Assembly (NCBI RefSeq): GCF_033115175.1
Contig: NC_084850.1
Location: forward strand, 107,491,939 to 107,555,938
Length of the DNA stretch: 64,000 nt
Direction: 5' to 3'
Origin: Lepus europaeus
Taxonomy: Eukaryota > Chordata > Mammalia > Lagomorpha > Leporidae
The position numbers and the translations under genes are program-made. Below the pieces are notes generated by a model. The model was given only the letters and a program-made list of their open reading frames with translations. It searched no databases and was not told the DNA's origin. Below, piece by piece: positions 9,886 through 21,448 of the stretch (position 1 is the first letter of the stretch; each line of letters begins with the position of its first letter).

Positions 9886-10209
9886 CGGAGCCGGCCTCGG
9901 GCAGAGGGAGCGGTCGCGGCCTCGCGGCCCGCGCGGGCTGACGAGTGGAGAGCGCGGCGCCGCGCGGTCCCCGAGGATCCGCACGGCGGGCACCGCGGCC
10001 CGAGCAGCGCGAGGAGCAGCGGGCGGGCGGGCGGCGCCGGGCCCGGGCCGCCCTCGTTCCCGCGCCCCGGCCCCGCCGCCCGCGCCGGGGCGGTCGCCCG
10101 CAGAGGAAGGCGCTGCAGTCCCCCGGCCTCGCTGCCCCGCTCGAGCCTCCTCGGCACAGAGGGCTCGCGGGTCCTGAGGGGAGGAGGAGAGCCCAGGGCT
10201 GGGCACTGA

Positions 10210-10340
<131 letters not shown>

Positions 10341-10570
10341 CTCCACGCGAGGGAGCGGGAGTGTGGAAAAATGCATTTCAATGATGCCCGGGTCCTCCCG
10401 CACCCGCTACGGGCCTGCCCCCTGCCCTCCCTCCCTCCTCCCTTCTGCCTCCCTCGTCCTCCTCACCCTGGAGTATTTATAGACGTGTACCTGGATCTTT
10501 TGCCGGGCGGGGGTTTAGGGGGTTCTCGGGAATCCGAGCCGAGGTCGGCCACCCGGTAAGGCGTGGGGCC

Positions 10571-11383
10571 GGCTGCCTGCATTTTCTCTGACGGTTGCAC
10601 AGGGACGTGGCCAAAACGATTTTATAGTTGCTCCCTGGGAACAGTTGGGGTTATTGTTACCTTGCGAGTACCATAGACCATTTGCGAAAAGAGCAGTTTG
10701 CATTTCCTTTGCTTGCGTGGAGGGAGCGAGCAAGAGCGTCCAGGATTTTTAATTGTGGGGTGTGTGTCTATTGTGCAGGATATTAGACAGATGCCTTTGT
10801 GTTCACGCTATGCTCGGATCGGAGGGGGGCATTTAAGACGGGATGCGTTCAGTTTCAGCAAATTCCTCACCTGGTGTAGACGAACGTGGAAAGAGTTGGG
10901 GGGCACCCGGATTTTTAATGCCTCGTTATGCAATAACTGTTCAATCAGTGCTCGAGGCTCCCCTTGACTGTTGATGGGATGGTGGTTAGCGTGGTCGAGC
11001 CGTCTGCTTTGAGTCACCGGGCTGGTCTAGAATATAGAACTGACAGTCCAGATGCTCATCCTTTCATCTGTGTTGTGTAATTACGCTAGGGAAAAGCAGG
11101 GAATCAGATTAATCACAGTGCTGATTGAGAATTAAATCTGCAGTTCCTCATCTAATTGTCCATTCCTTAAATCTGTTTTGAATAGTTTCCTTTTCATTCT
11201 TGTCAAACAATATTCCAAGTGCACAATCCTGCTAATTTGCTTGTGAGGGCAATGCTGGCGATCTGAAGTTGATTTCCTAGCTCAACGTGTATTCTGTGGC
11301 TTTCCAAGTTGAGATACGATTAAAGAGCAGCTTTCGCTCATTTAATACGGATTGCTAGATAGAGGCCGTTGGAACATTTTACC
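10571..11383. other. Intron start, single-copy, candidate regulatory DNA
   Basis: No repeat recognised. 11075-11165 is dense in homeodomain-type cores (GTAATTACG, AGATTAATCAC, GAATTAAATC, CTAATTGTC), which could mark an enhancer near the promoter. This is motif reading only. Confidence 0.4.
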
Positions 11384-11424
11384 TCTTTTTTTCTTTTTTC
11401 TTTCTTTCTTTTTTTTTTTTTTTT
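11384..11424. repeat. Polypyrimidine (T/C) tract
   Basis: A CTTTTTTTC-type run followed by an uninterrupted T stretch of 17 or more. No retroelement body follows it. Confidence 0.85.
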
Positions 11425-11754
11425 GCAAGCAGTGCTTTATTGTCTATTTTAAGGGCTGCAGTTGGGAAATGAAACCAAGACCTTAGAGCAGTTGGTTCCG
11501 TCTCTGTTAAGTTGTCTGCAGTACTCAATTTCAATTTGTTTGAGTGCTGATAACTCTTTTTTTTCCCCCTTCCATATTGAGGTATTACAGTGTTGCCTCA
11601 CATGGTGAAATTGTGGGATGGAGCTTGCTACACACTTTACTCAGACCCAATTGATAGGAGGACATGTTACTCCTTGCCCCTATTGTATGACCAGCCTGTC
11701 TGTCAGCAGGAGGATTTCCAAATGTGCCTGCTAAAGTGATTGTGGAAGTGCTCC

Positions 11755-12275
11755 AGAACAGCGCTGTCCAAAAGATATATAATGAGAGCCACATCTGCAA
11801 TTTAAAATTGTCTAGTAGCCACTTCAAAAAGATTAAAAACAAGCACGTGGAATTAATTTTGATAATTTTGGTTTAACCCAGTAGATCCCAACTATTTTCA
11901 TTTCAACATGTAACCAATATAAAGATTATTAATGAGATGTCTTACATCCTTTCTTTTATACTGAGTCTTCGAAAACCAATGTGTATCTTACACTAAGAGT
12001 ACATCTCAGTTCTCATGCTGAGTTAGATTTTCATCAGAAATATTTGATGTGTATTTAGGTTTCATAAAATTTGCATGTGCAAAAGTGGATTCACAAACCC
12101 AGGTTGTTCCAAACATATATAAAAGTTTCCCAGTAACTGAATCCTGTGTCTTTTTGTAAGCTTAAATTTAAATTCATTAAAATTAAATGAAATTCAGAAT
12201 TCATTTCCTCAGTCAGATTGGCCACAGTTGAAGTACTCAATAGCCACATGTAAATAGCACAGTTCTAGAGGGAAA
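11755..12275 (+). mobile_element. hAT-type nonautonomous DNA transposon fossil
   Basis: Begins CAGCGCTGTCCAAAAGATAT, continues GAGAGCCACATCTGCAATTTAAAATTGTCTAGTAGCCAC and TTTCAACATGTAACCAATATAAAG, and ends GTACTCAATAGCCACATGTAAATAGCACAG. This is the layout of a mammal-wide element with CAGTGCTGTCCAATAG-type ends. The element at 27510-29195 shares its terminal part. Confidence 0.7.
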
Positions 12276-13914
12276 AATATATATCACAGATTCCTTTGGT
12301 TTCTTCATTCTGAGGAGCACTCAGTGAAGGTAAATTAGGTGTTTCCCTGAAGCCCCCAAATGACTGTGTCTGGGTGAATGGTGTATTTTGCCTCTTTGTT
12401 GTATCTGATGTAAATGAGCCAGGAAAGTCATAATTAGAAAATGTGAAATTAAAATGTTAATTATATTGTGATGATGGAAAATAGCTGTCATTGAATCAAT
12501 GTTGGTAACTAGTTCTGATTCCTTAAGGTCTGGAAGGGTGATGATGTGGTCTCTAGATATCGGAAAGAAGTGGTCAGCATCACATTAACACAGATGATCT
12601 TCTGCTGACTTATAATAGATCCAGTACTTTCAGGAAGAATTAAATTTATCTCTTCTGTTGTTTAAGAATGGCAGTCAGAGGGAGAGCAGGCTAATCTTGA
12701 GGTAACAGGTACTCTATGGCTACCTTTACTGTGAAGTGAGAAATCTCATTCATACCCTACAAAAATCTGACTTGGTCAGTGCCATTTATAAAATGCCATT
12801 TCATGAAATAATGAATCCAAGACAGTCTTGGTGTTAAAGAATGTAATGATCATGTTCCTCACCCCGTGTAAAGGTTGGAGGTTTCTCTGGTAAAGTGTCT
12901 CAGTATATATTGATCTGGAAATTGAAATTCGCTTGAGATTTTCTTGCAGGGACCTTGACAGCATACATTTTAACTTGGAATTTGTTCAGCCTGGATTCCA
13001 ACAGGAAAGCCTTGAAGATGTTCACTTTTACTAAAACCTTTTTGTTGATTTCTAGCCAAGTGCTGTGGAATTTTTTGATTTTTTTATACCAAACTAGTAT
13101 CACAAGTTGTTTTTCAGCACTAGGTCTTAATAGGTTGAAATTTTCACTGAGATTATTTTAAAGTAGATTTCACTTTTCAAGGCTAATTGGCTATGCACTC
13201 ACTCATCTACTCCATACTAGGCCTTACTTGGTGGCATAAATGGAAGTTCTCATTTAATTTAGATCCATTATTGTGAATTTTGTCTTTAGTTGAGAAGGAC
13301 ATCGTATAGAATTAGTGAGGTTTTAAAGTATTAGAGCACTGTTTGGTGTATGTTTTCTTTCCAGGGGCTGTGGCCTTTACTCTGGTGAAAGCTGGCTCTG
13401 AAGGAATCTTGTACCTGCTTTGTAAATTGGAAGGATGCCATTTCCTTCAAATTTAAAAACTTTAAACTCTTTTTTCCCTGTGTTTCTTATTTTTGAAAGT
13501 TTTGCAAAAAATCCGTTGAATGTCATTGTTTCCATAACATTTTTCATGTAGCATCTTTCAAAGGACTTAAACAAATCTCCATTAACGATATTCTATCCTC
13601 TCAAAAGTTTCCTTAGAAAATGTAGCAATTACTGGAAAGGAAAGGTATTATGCAAATACAGGTTAGGGTCTAATTTTTATGTCAGAATCACTTATGGTAT
13701 CTTTTGCAAATTTTTACTTTTATAGGTAAGTGTACAGTCAGTAGTAACAGGATATTTTAAGACAATTCATCTAAATTAAAACATGGAAAAATGTCTATTC
13801 TGCTTGGTACAGCAATTTGGAGAAGAGTAGCAAAATGTACACTGTTTTCACATTGTGTAGGATGAGTATTTGCCCCATTACTTAGGGTGTTCAGTAACTT
13901 GTAACTTCTGACTT
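12276..13914. other. No gene or nameable repeat
   Basis: AT-rich intronic sequence of about 1.6 kb. I see no exon-like frame and no repeat I can name. Confidence 0.45.
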
Positions 13915-14008
13915 TCCTGCTCTGGTAGAACATATACTAAAATTGGAATGATGCAGCGTGACCCCTGTGCAAGGATGACATGCAAGTCTGCGAGGCATGC
14001 TGTATTTG
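13915..14008 (+). pseudogene. U6 snRNA pseudogene
   Basis: CATATACTAAAATTGGAATGATGCAG, then GACCCCTGTGCAAGGATGACATGCAAGTCTGCGAGGCATGC and TGTATTTGC, follow the order of U6 snRNA (CATATACTAAAATTGGAACGATACAG...CCCCTGCGCAAGGATGACACGCAAATTCGTGAAGCG). The segment carrying the ACAGAGA box and following AGATTAGCATGG is largely deleted, and several CpG sites are now TpG or CpA. No proximal promoter element is apparent. It is a dead retrocopy. Confidence 0.9.
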
Positions 14009-14037
14009 CTTACACCTCCAGAGCACTTACCATATTT

Positions 14038-14180
14038 AATTACAGTTACTTATTTATGGATCTCTCTACCTAGCTAATAGGGAGCTTCTTGAGGGCAGGG
14101 AATGCATCTCACACATCTTTCTCCACTACTTTAACACACTGCCTGCAACATGCGAGTCACTCATTGGCTGTGGAATGAAT
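14038..14180 (+). mobile_element. L2/MIR-type 3' end fragment
   Basis: AGGGAGCTTCTTGAGGGCAGGGAATGCATC...ACACACTGCCTGCAAC...GTGGAATGAATTGAATG matches the L2 3' end (GAGCTCCTTGAGGGCAGGGAC...CAGTGCCTGGCAC...TGAATGAATGA). Confidence 0.65.
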
Positions 14181-14273
14181 TGAATGATTTTAATAAAATC
14201 TCATTCAAAGGCAAGAAGTGTGTTTATCAACCTCAGAGTGATTGTTGTTCCAAAAGGCTATGTGAGTTTAAAG

Positions 14274-14815
14274 TAGTGGTTCTCCACTGGGCTCATACTA
14301 AAATCACCAGGAGAGCTTTTAAAAAAGATCAATGCAAGGGCTCTGTGTCAAAGCGCTGAAAGCAAAAACTCTGGGAGTGGGTCATAGTCGCTGATATATT
14401 TTTAAAGCTAAGTGATTCTTTTTTTTAAAGATTTATTTATTTATTTGAAAGTCAGAATTACACAGAGAAGGAGAGGGAGAGGGAGGGTGGGGGAGAGAGA
14501 GAGAGAGAGAGAGGTCTTCCATCTGATGGTTCACTCCCCAGATGGCCGCAACAGCCAGAGCTGTGCCAATCCGCAGCCAGGAGCCAGGAGCTTCCTCCAG
14601 GTCTCCCACGTGGGTGCAGGGACCCAAGGACTTGGGCCATCTTCTACTGCTTTCCCGGGTCATAGCAGAGAGCTGGGTTGGAAGTGGAGCAGCTGGATCT
14701 CGAACCAGCGCCCATATGGAATGCCAGTGCTTCAGGCCAGGGCATTAACCCGCTGTGCCACACGCAGCACCAGCCCCTCTAAGTGATTCTTATTTGCACC
14801 TATGATTGAGAGTTA
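14274..14815 (+). mobile_element. MER5A-like hAT fossil, split by a CSINE
   Basis: The left arm (GTGGTTCTCCACTGGGC...AATCACCAGGAGAGCTTTT) runs to 14420. The right arm (CTAAGTGATTCTTATTTGCACC...GAGAGTTATGGG) continues at 14779, after the SINE at 14421-14778. The interruption shows that the SINE is younger. Confidence 0.7.
14421..14778 (-). mobile_element. CSINE, full length, inserted in MER5A
   Basis: Minus-oriented C repeat from TTTTTTTAAAGATTTATTTATTTA to GCACCAGCCCCT. It is flanked by a perfect 13-bp target-site duplication CTAAGTGATTCTT (14408-14420 and 14779-14791). Confidence 0.95.
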
Positions 14816-14833
14816 TGGGTTTAAAACTTAGGT

Positions 14834-14840
14834 GTATATA

Positions 14841-14878
<38 letters not shown>

Positions 14879-14879
14879 A
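14834..14879. repeat. (TA)n microsatellite
   Basis: About 23 TA units with one CA interruption near 14859; a likely length-variable marker. Confidence 0.97.
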
Positions 14880-15274
14880 TATTTTGGGGTTTGCTTTTTG
14901 GAGGCTTACATTTTTTTACAAAGTAGAATCAACTTTTTTTTGGAGGGGGGAGTATTGAAGCTAGAGGACCATAACAAGGATTTTTATCTTTTGTGCACTT
15001 GAACCTTGTTGCGTAAGACTTTAGTTTCCGCCTATGTATGGCTTTGATTTCTTGGGCCTTTTAAGATTCACATTGATTTATGACATTCATCTAATGCTAA
15101 CATGGTGATTGTCTGATGTTTGAAACAATACAGAACAAGGATTACTTCAATAACAGTTGATGGCTTTCCACTGTAGTGGCTTAATTTAATATTAAGATAT
15201 TTATCAGTCGTGTATGAATTGTGTTTATACATACACTCTATGAAAAGAGAATAGTTAAGTTGCTTGTGGGCTTT

Positions 15275-15600
15275 TTTTTAAAGATTTATTTATTTATTTG
15301 AAAGAGTTACATAGAGAGAGAAGGAGAGGCAGAGAGAGAGAGGTCTTCCATCACTGGTTCACTCCCCAATTGGCCCCAATGGCCGAAGCTGAGTCCATCT
15401 GAAGCCAGGAGCCAGGATCTTCTGGGTCTCCCACACGGGTGCAGGGGCCCAAGGACTTGAGCCATCATCTTCTACTGCTTTGCCAGGCCATAGCAGAGAG
15501 TGGGATTGGAAGTGGATCAGCTGAGACTAGAACTAGTGCCCATATGGGATGCCAGCACTGCAGGTGGTGGCTTTACCCACTATATCACAGCGCTGGCCCT
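15275..15600 (-). mobile_element. CSINE, full length
   Basis: Minus-oriented C repeat. Perfect duplicated flanks CTTGTGGGCTTT at 15263 and 15601. Confidence 0.94.
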
Positions 15601-15612
15601 CTTGTGGGCTTT

Positions 15613-16639
15613 AAATTACATTCTTTTGAGTCAAAGAATGCCATTTGCCAGAAAATTGAGTTAAATGCACCTTTACATTAATACTAGATCAGTAATATGT
15701 AAAATATATAATTTGGCATAGAAAAAACTTAGCTATACTCATTTGTACTAATTACTATCATTTTTACTTGTATTGATTGATTCAGTGGTTTGGTTTCTAA
15801 TATGACATTGGGAGTGTTACATGATGTTGGAAAATCTTTCCTGGAAATTATAATTGTACATTGTAGGTAAACTGGTTTTTCGTGTTAGTAAAAGTCTGAA
15901 GGAACTGAGAATTTTCCAGAAATGAGTAGATGTTCATGAAAGGAGTGCCTGATCATAGTGACAGACATGAAACAAGGTCAGGGAAACACAGTTACAAGCT
16001 CAGTTGCTGGTAGCCCAGGAAGAATCCAAATGGTGGGGGTTGAGCTGTGTTTCCACAGAGGGGTAACCTTTTCAACAAAGGATTTGGATTCCTACAGATG
16101 GCAAACTTCATAGGGAAGCAATGTTGATTTCTGGTGATGTTTGATTTTGGGACCATTTGGCAGGGCACTGAGTTAACTCCATTGCTTTTCTGCATGTGTA
16201 CAGCCTTCTCCTGGTCTCTTCATGTCTGCTTTTTACAGATTGCCTTAGAACGTATCATTTGCAAGTCATCCCTTGTGGACTCCCTTAACTCTCATGAGTG
16301 TGATATGCTTCTATATACTTGGCATTTACTGCTCATCTCCCTCCATTTATTTCTTCTATCCATAATGATTTCATCTGAGGAACTGTATCACTAATGTCCC
16401 TTAAATCATGTCCCTGCATATTTCCTTTAAGTTGAAATTTTCCCTCTCCATTTAGCTCTAGTCAATAAATAAACAAGTATACCTTATTTTTTAAATTGTT
16501 CTTAAATTATTGCATTTTTATAAATGTTTTTGAATTTTAAGTGTGATAAGAACACTGTTTAGAGGAACTTTGACATAAGGTTATTTAAAAATTTTTTGAA
16601 GACTTTCATAACTTAATGCCTACTTTGTAAAGAGAATTG
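15613..16639. other. No gene or nameable repeat
   Basis: AT-rich intron. Short open frames on both strands have no protein character. Confidence 0.45.
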
Positions 16640-16790
16640 ACATTCATCTTTCTAATGTTAGGCTTTGTGCACGTTTTATCTCATATCATTGTGCCCATCT
16701 TACAGAGAACACTGTGATCCAGAGGGGGTGGGAGTAAGGTGCCCAAGATCATGCAGGATTCCAACTTGTTCTAAAGTCTATTCATTTCAG
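16640..16790 (-). mobile_element. MIR SINE fragment
   Basis: GTGCCCATCTTACAGAGAACACTGTGATCCAGAG...AGGTGCCCAAGATCATGCAG corresponds to reverse-complement MIR (CCCATTTTACAGATGAGGAAACTGAGG...TTGCCCAAGGTCACACAG). Confidence 0.7.
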
Positions 16791-17477
16791 GCTGCATTCT
16801 GCTCTAATTCAAGTTGTGAAAATGCTGCATTGGATTCCCTTAAAATAAGACAGGTCTTAATTTTCAGAGTCTGATTACTGTAAATTTTAATTGTTTGACT
16901 TTATAATTAAATTTATTACCTCTTAAGTAGGGACTATATATACAATCCATTCTTTCAATGATTTATTTTTTATTTGGGCCTTTCTCTTTAATGAAGTATC
17001 AGTGTTTGTCACCAAACTGATAAATCCATGTATTCTTTAGCAATAGAAATATAAAATCTTAGTCGTCTATTCAAAATATAATTTGTTGTGGTGATTTCTC
17101 TACCCCTTTGACTCTCCTTCCAATTTCCCTGACCCAGCAGACAAAATAGTTGATTAACTATTCCACACTTGCCAAACCAGAAGTAATGAGGTTTGAGAGA
17201 CAGGTATTTGTTGGGGGTGGGTTGGGGTGGTTTCCACAGATTGGTTATTCCTGTATCCTATGATAAAATACTGAAATCGTCTCTACAAACCACTCGAACT
17301 GCAGCTGCTGACACTAGGCATCTCAGTTGCCAACCGGTACTGCACACCTAAATAATCAAGAGACTGAAGTACTGTTGCAGACAGAATAGGTATCTGACCC
17401 AGCCAACAAGCCAATGGAATGGACTGCTTTCAAATTTTTCATTATTTATTTATTTTTAAAGCAATTTTATTTTTTTT
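16791..17477. other. No gene or nameable repeat
   Basis: Intronic sequence with nothing I can assign. Confidence 0.4.
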
Positions 17478-17795
17478 ACATTTTGTTTACTTGAGAGACA
17501 GAGTTGTAGACAGAGAGGGAGAGAGAGAGAGAGAGGTCTTCCACTTGCTGGTTCACTCCCCAAATGGCTGCAAACGCCTGGAGCTGAGCTGATCCGAAGC
17601 CAGGAGCTAGGAGCTTCTTCTGGGTCTCCCATGTAGGTACAGAGGCCCAAGTAGCTGGACCATCTTCCACCGCTTTCCCAGGCCATTAGCAGGGAGCTGG
17701 ATAGGAAGTGGAGCACCTGGGACACAAACTGCTGCCCATATGGGATGCCAGCACTGCAGGCAGAGGCTTAACCTACTGTGCCACAGTGCTGGCTC
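17478..17795 (-). mobile_element. CSINE, minus orientation
   Basis: From CATTTTGTTTACTTGAGAGACAG to CACAGTGCTGGCTCC. The body contains GGTCTTCCACTTGCTGGTTCAC and GCTGATCCGAAGCCAGGAG. The next SINE begins within 25 bp in the same orientation. Confidence 0.93.
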
Positions 17796-17814
17796 CAACA
17801 TTTAAAAAAATTTT

Positions 17815-18148
17815 TTTAAGATTTATTTACTTATTTGAAAGTCGGAGTTACACAGAGAGAGAAGGAGAGGCAGAGAGAGAGAGAGACAGAGAGAAAGGTC
17901 TTCCATCCACTGGTTCACTCCCCAATTGGCCGCAACAGCTGGAGTTGTACAGATCCAGGAGCCAGGAGCTTCTTCTGGGTCTCCCACATGGGTGCAGGGG
18001 CCCAACGACTTGGGCCATCTTCTACTGCTTTCCCAGGCCATAGCAGAGAGTTGGATTGGGAGTGGTGCAGCTGGGATTCGAACTGGCGCCATATGGGATG
18101 CCTCCATTGCAGGCGGCGGCTTTACCTGCTATGCCACAGCACCAGCCC
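17815..18148 (-). mobile_element. CSINE, minus orientation
   Basis: From TTTTTTAAGATTTATTTACTT to CACAGCACCAGCCCCC. T/A-rich flanks (ACATTTAAAAAAATTTTT and CATTTTTAAATTTTTAG) suggest a duplicated target. Confidence 0.93.
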
Positions 18149-18482
18149 CCATTTTTAAATTTTTAGTAGCTACTGACAGTACGGGCTCTAGAACAACCAC
18201 ATATGGCTGTGGGTTTATGCAACAGGGTTCAAGATGATACAGAACCTATTCTCCTTTCTTTCTATTCTGGGGCCACCATGCTATTATTGGTTATCGAGCC
18301 CAAGTCAGTATAGGAAAAGTTTCCCTCTGACTTTTCCCACTGGGAAGATTTCACTTTGGAAGGTGATTTGACTTGTAGTCAATGTGTATTTTAAATTTTG
18401 AAATTTAATAATTTTTCTTTTATTTGTTTTCATAAATTAATTTTGAAATTAATGATGCACATAGTAAATTTAAAAATACCTG

Positions 18483-18703
18483 ACAGTACTTCAAAAAGTT
18501 TCTGGGGAAATGGAATTAAAAAATAAGTTTATTTGGGTATAAAATTTTTTTTGCAATCTGTGCATACAAAGTGTCTTCAAAAGGCTTATGGAAAATGTGA
18601 ATGATGAAAAAATTGCATGGATTTCAAAAATTTTTGTACCCAAAATAAACTTATCTTTTAATTCTATTTTTTTTATGAACTTTTAATAGTTCCCTCTCAG
18701 GTA
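18483..18703. mobile_element. Palindromic mariner-like MITE
   Basis: Left end GTACTTCAAAAAGTTTCTGGGG, then AAAAATAAGTTTATTTGGG. The right half carries ACCCAAAATAAACTTATCTTTTAATTCT, its reverse complement, and ends TATGAACTTTTAATAGTTCCCTC. Same family as 5447-5642 and 25056-25187. Confidence 0.72.
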
Positions 18704-18705
18704 GT

Positions 18706-20694
18706 ACACAGGTAAATAGTGAATCTCTCCAGTCTCCCACCATTGATGTCCCATTCTCCATACATAACTTTTTTAGTTTCTTAAGTATCTTTCTGGAAAT
18801 TTTTTATTTAAGAAATAAAATGGGAGAATGTTTGTACACAATACTGAAATACTCATTCTCCATCCAAAAGTAATAGATCTGATGAACTTTCCCTATCCAT
18901 CAGTATATCTGTCTGCGCTTCAGCTGCTGCCTAGTATTCACGATATGCATTAGCGCTTTGGCTTTGGATTGAGTGCAAGCCATTTCCAATTGGATATTGC
19001 TGGAAATACCAGAGTAGAACTTGGGTAAGAGGTATGGAGTGACTGAAGATTTGGGAGTCTTCTGTGTGAAAGTGAAACTATTAGTGAATGAGTTTTTGGG
19101 GCTTGACTGAGTTGGGTAACTTTGGTTTGAAGTATAACTCACAGAGTTAGAAGAATTAGGATAAGCTGGATAACACAATTTCAAAGTGGGGAAGTTCAAT
19201 AATGTAAAATGCCAACACACTGAGGACTAAGAAAAGGTGTGACGATGGCAGGCAATTTAAAGCATCTATCAAAATGAATAGAATGCTTAATATTCAGTTC
19301 ATCATGTGTCTGAAAAGCTAGGTACTGGCATTATTTCTGTGAATGTTGGTCCTTTTATATTATCTCTCTATGAATCTGTTTCAAAATGGACATGTTTAGG
19401 GTTAAAAAAAAGAAGTAGATTCCTTTCCCACTGCAATTGTGTTTTGCAGATCCGAATGGCTGGCTTTCAGATGAAATCATTTGGTTTTCTAAGATCAGGT
19501 CCTTTTAATTCCCTAACTCGTACATGATTATCAATTATATGGAAGCTTTTCATGACTTGACAAAGTAAATTTCAGATACTTTAAATTTACTTTAAGTTCT
19601 TCATATTTACCAAACCATTGTTTTCTTAAATCCTTGTACTTTGGGGAACTTAATTCCTTCCTGTTTTTCTCCAGGGTGGATGGGTGTACTATTCCTCTTT
19701 CTTAGTCCTCCTCCCATCTGTACTCTATAACTAAGTTTGTTGGTTGGCTTTTTTGAGTTGTCAACATCTATTGACAATAACACATTTTTACTTTATTGCA
19801 CTGAGGCCACTTCTTTTGGCCATCAATACACATTTCACTTCAGCTTCTTGTGTTCTATTACTGAGCCGTTGCACATTCTTTTTTCCCCAAGCTTTTTTTT
19901 CTTTTGATATACTTTTTTTTGCTTTATAACTGTTATTTTGAATATTTGGATTTTTGACAGATAAGAATGACAGTTGTTCTTTCTTCTTTCTCATTTTGGT
20001 ATAATTTAAAAATATCCAAAATATAATGTTATGTATTTCAGGCTTTTAACCCTGAGCTTAGAATGTTTTGTGATATTTAAATCTAGAATGGAAGTACTAC
20101 CATTTAACCAGATGCAGATTTTATTGTTTAGTTAAATTAAATGATGCTGATGTTATTGATTAATTTACAGTGGTCTCCAGTCCTGCTATGGGATGGTATA
20201 TGGATTACCATTGTACTGCTACCATTTTATGGACTCTAATTTGTGTTTTTAGAAAACATCGTCAATTTTTTACCTTTCTACATACCCTTGGTATGAGATT
20301 GCCCCTAAACATATAGATCACTATTGCTTTGTGGCTTGTCAGGCAGCCCCCAGGATCTGGTCTTGTAACCTTTGGGCACAATGTAGCCATTGTTTCCTTA
20401 TTTATACAAAGAAATGGTAGCTGCTTAACCAGCCATTTATATGGATTAGTGATTGCAAAGTGCAGTATAGTATTTTTTATTTCTAAAATGTCTCTGAGAT
20501 ACTCAAATTAGTTTCGGCAGTTATATACGGAAGTTTCAACAATTTCCACTTTACACTTTCCATTGTACACTTTCTCAGTGCTAAACACGGGCCCTGTTAC
20601 ATAAATAATGTAGTGAAATGAATGCTCTTTTCTGCCACGTATACAATATTGTTCGTGGTACTAACATTTATTAATTTATACATTCATTTTTAAC
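18706..20694. other. No gene or nameable repeat
   Basis: About 2 kb of AT-rich intronic sequence. I see no splice-flanked exon and no family I can name. Confidence 0.45.
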
Positions 20695-20855
20695 TGTGGG
20701 ATAATTAGTTAACTTGTCCGAGCCTCAATTTCTTTATCTGTAAAATGACAGTGATAATATCTATGTCAGGGCTTATAGGTTGTTGAGAGGATGGAATAAG
20801 ATGATGTATGTTAAATGTCTAAAGTTTGTTATTATTATTATGCCATTACTGCTAG
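20695..20855 (+). mobile_element. MIR SINE fragment
   Basis: TTAACTTGTCCGAGCCTCAATTTCTTTATCTGTAAAATGACAGTGATAATATCTA...GTTGAGAGGATGGAATAAGATGATG follows the MIR plus consensus closely. Confidence 0.85.
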
Positions 20856-21109
20856 TATTCACTAAATACTTGCCTCAAGGAGCTCTCTATCAATGGGAAA
20901 AATTGACAAATAGTTGAATCTAGATCTAATCTAACTGGATTTTAAGTCCTGAAAGGCCTTAGTCATAACTGAATTGTTCACACACCTGCCCTCTGCATAA
21001 CTCAGTAAATGGTAACCACACAAGGAAGTACTTTGTAGCTGTGGAATGAGTATGTAAGTGAGAAATCTGTAGACTGTGGGACAACCTCCTAGGAAGTTGG
21101 AGAAATCTT

Positions 21110-21145
21110 TTTTTTTAAAGATTTATTTATTTGAAAGTCAGAGTT

Positions 21146-21183
<38 letters not shown>

Positions 21184-21448
21184 GAGAAGTCTTCCATCTG
21201 TTGGTTCACTCCCCAGATGGCTGCAATGGTCAGAGCTGCACTGATCCGAAGCCAGGAGCCAGGAGCCTCTTCCAGGTCTTCCACGTGGGTGCAGGGGCCC
21301 AAGGACTTGGGCCATCTTCCACTGCTATCCCAGGCCATAGCAGAGAGCTGGAGTGGAAGAGGAGCAGTCGGGACTAGAACCAGTGCCCATATAGGATGCC
21401 GGCACTTCAGGCCAGGGCTTTAACCCATTGCACCACGGCGCCGGCCCC
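21110..21448 (-). mobile_element. CSINE, full length
   Basis: Minus-oriented, with a CA run next to the GA run, and the head CACGGCGCCGGCCCCC almost undecayed. The flanks GGAGAAATCTTT and GGAGGAATCTTT form a near-perfect target duplication. Confidence 0.95.
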
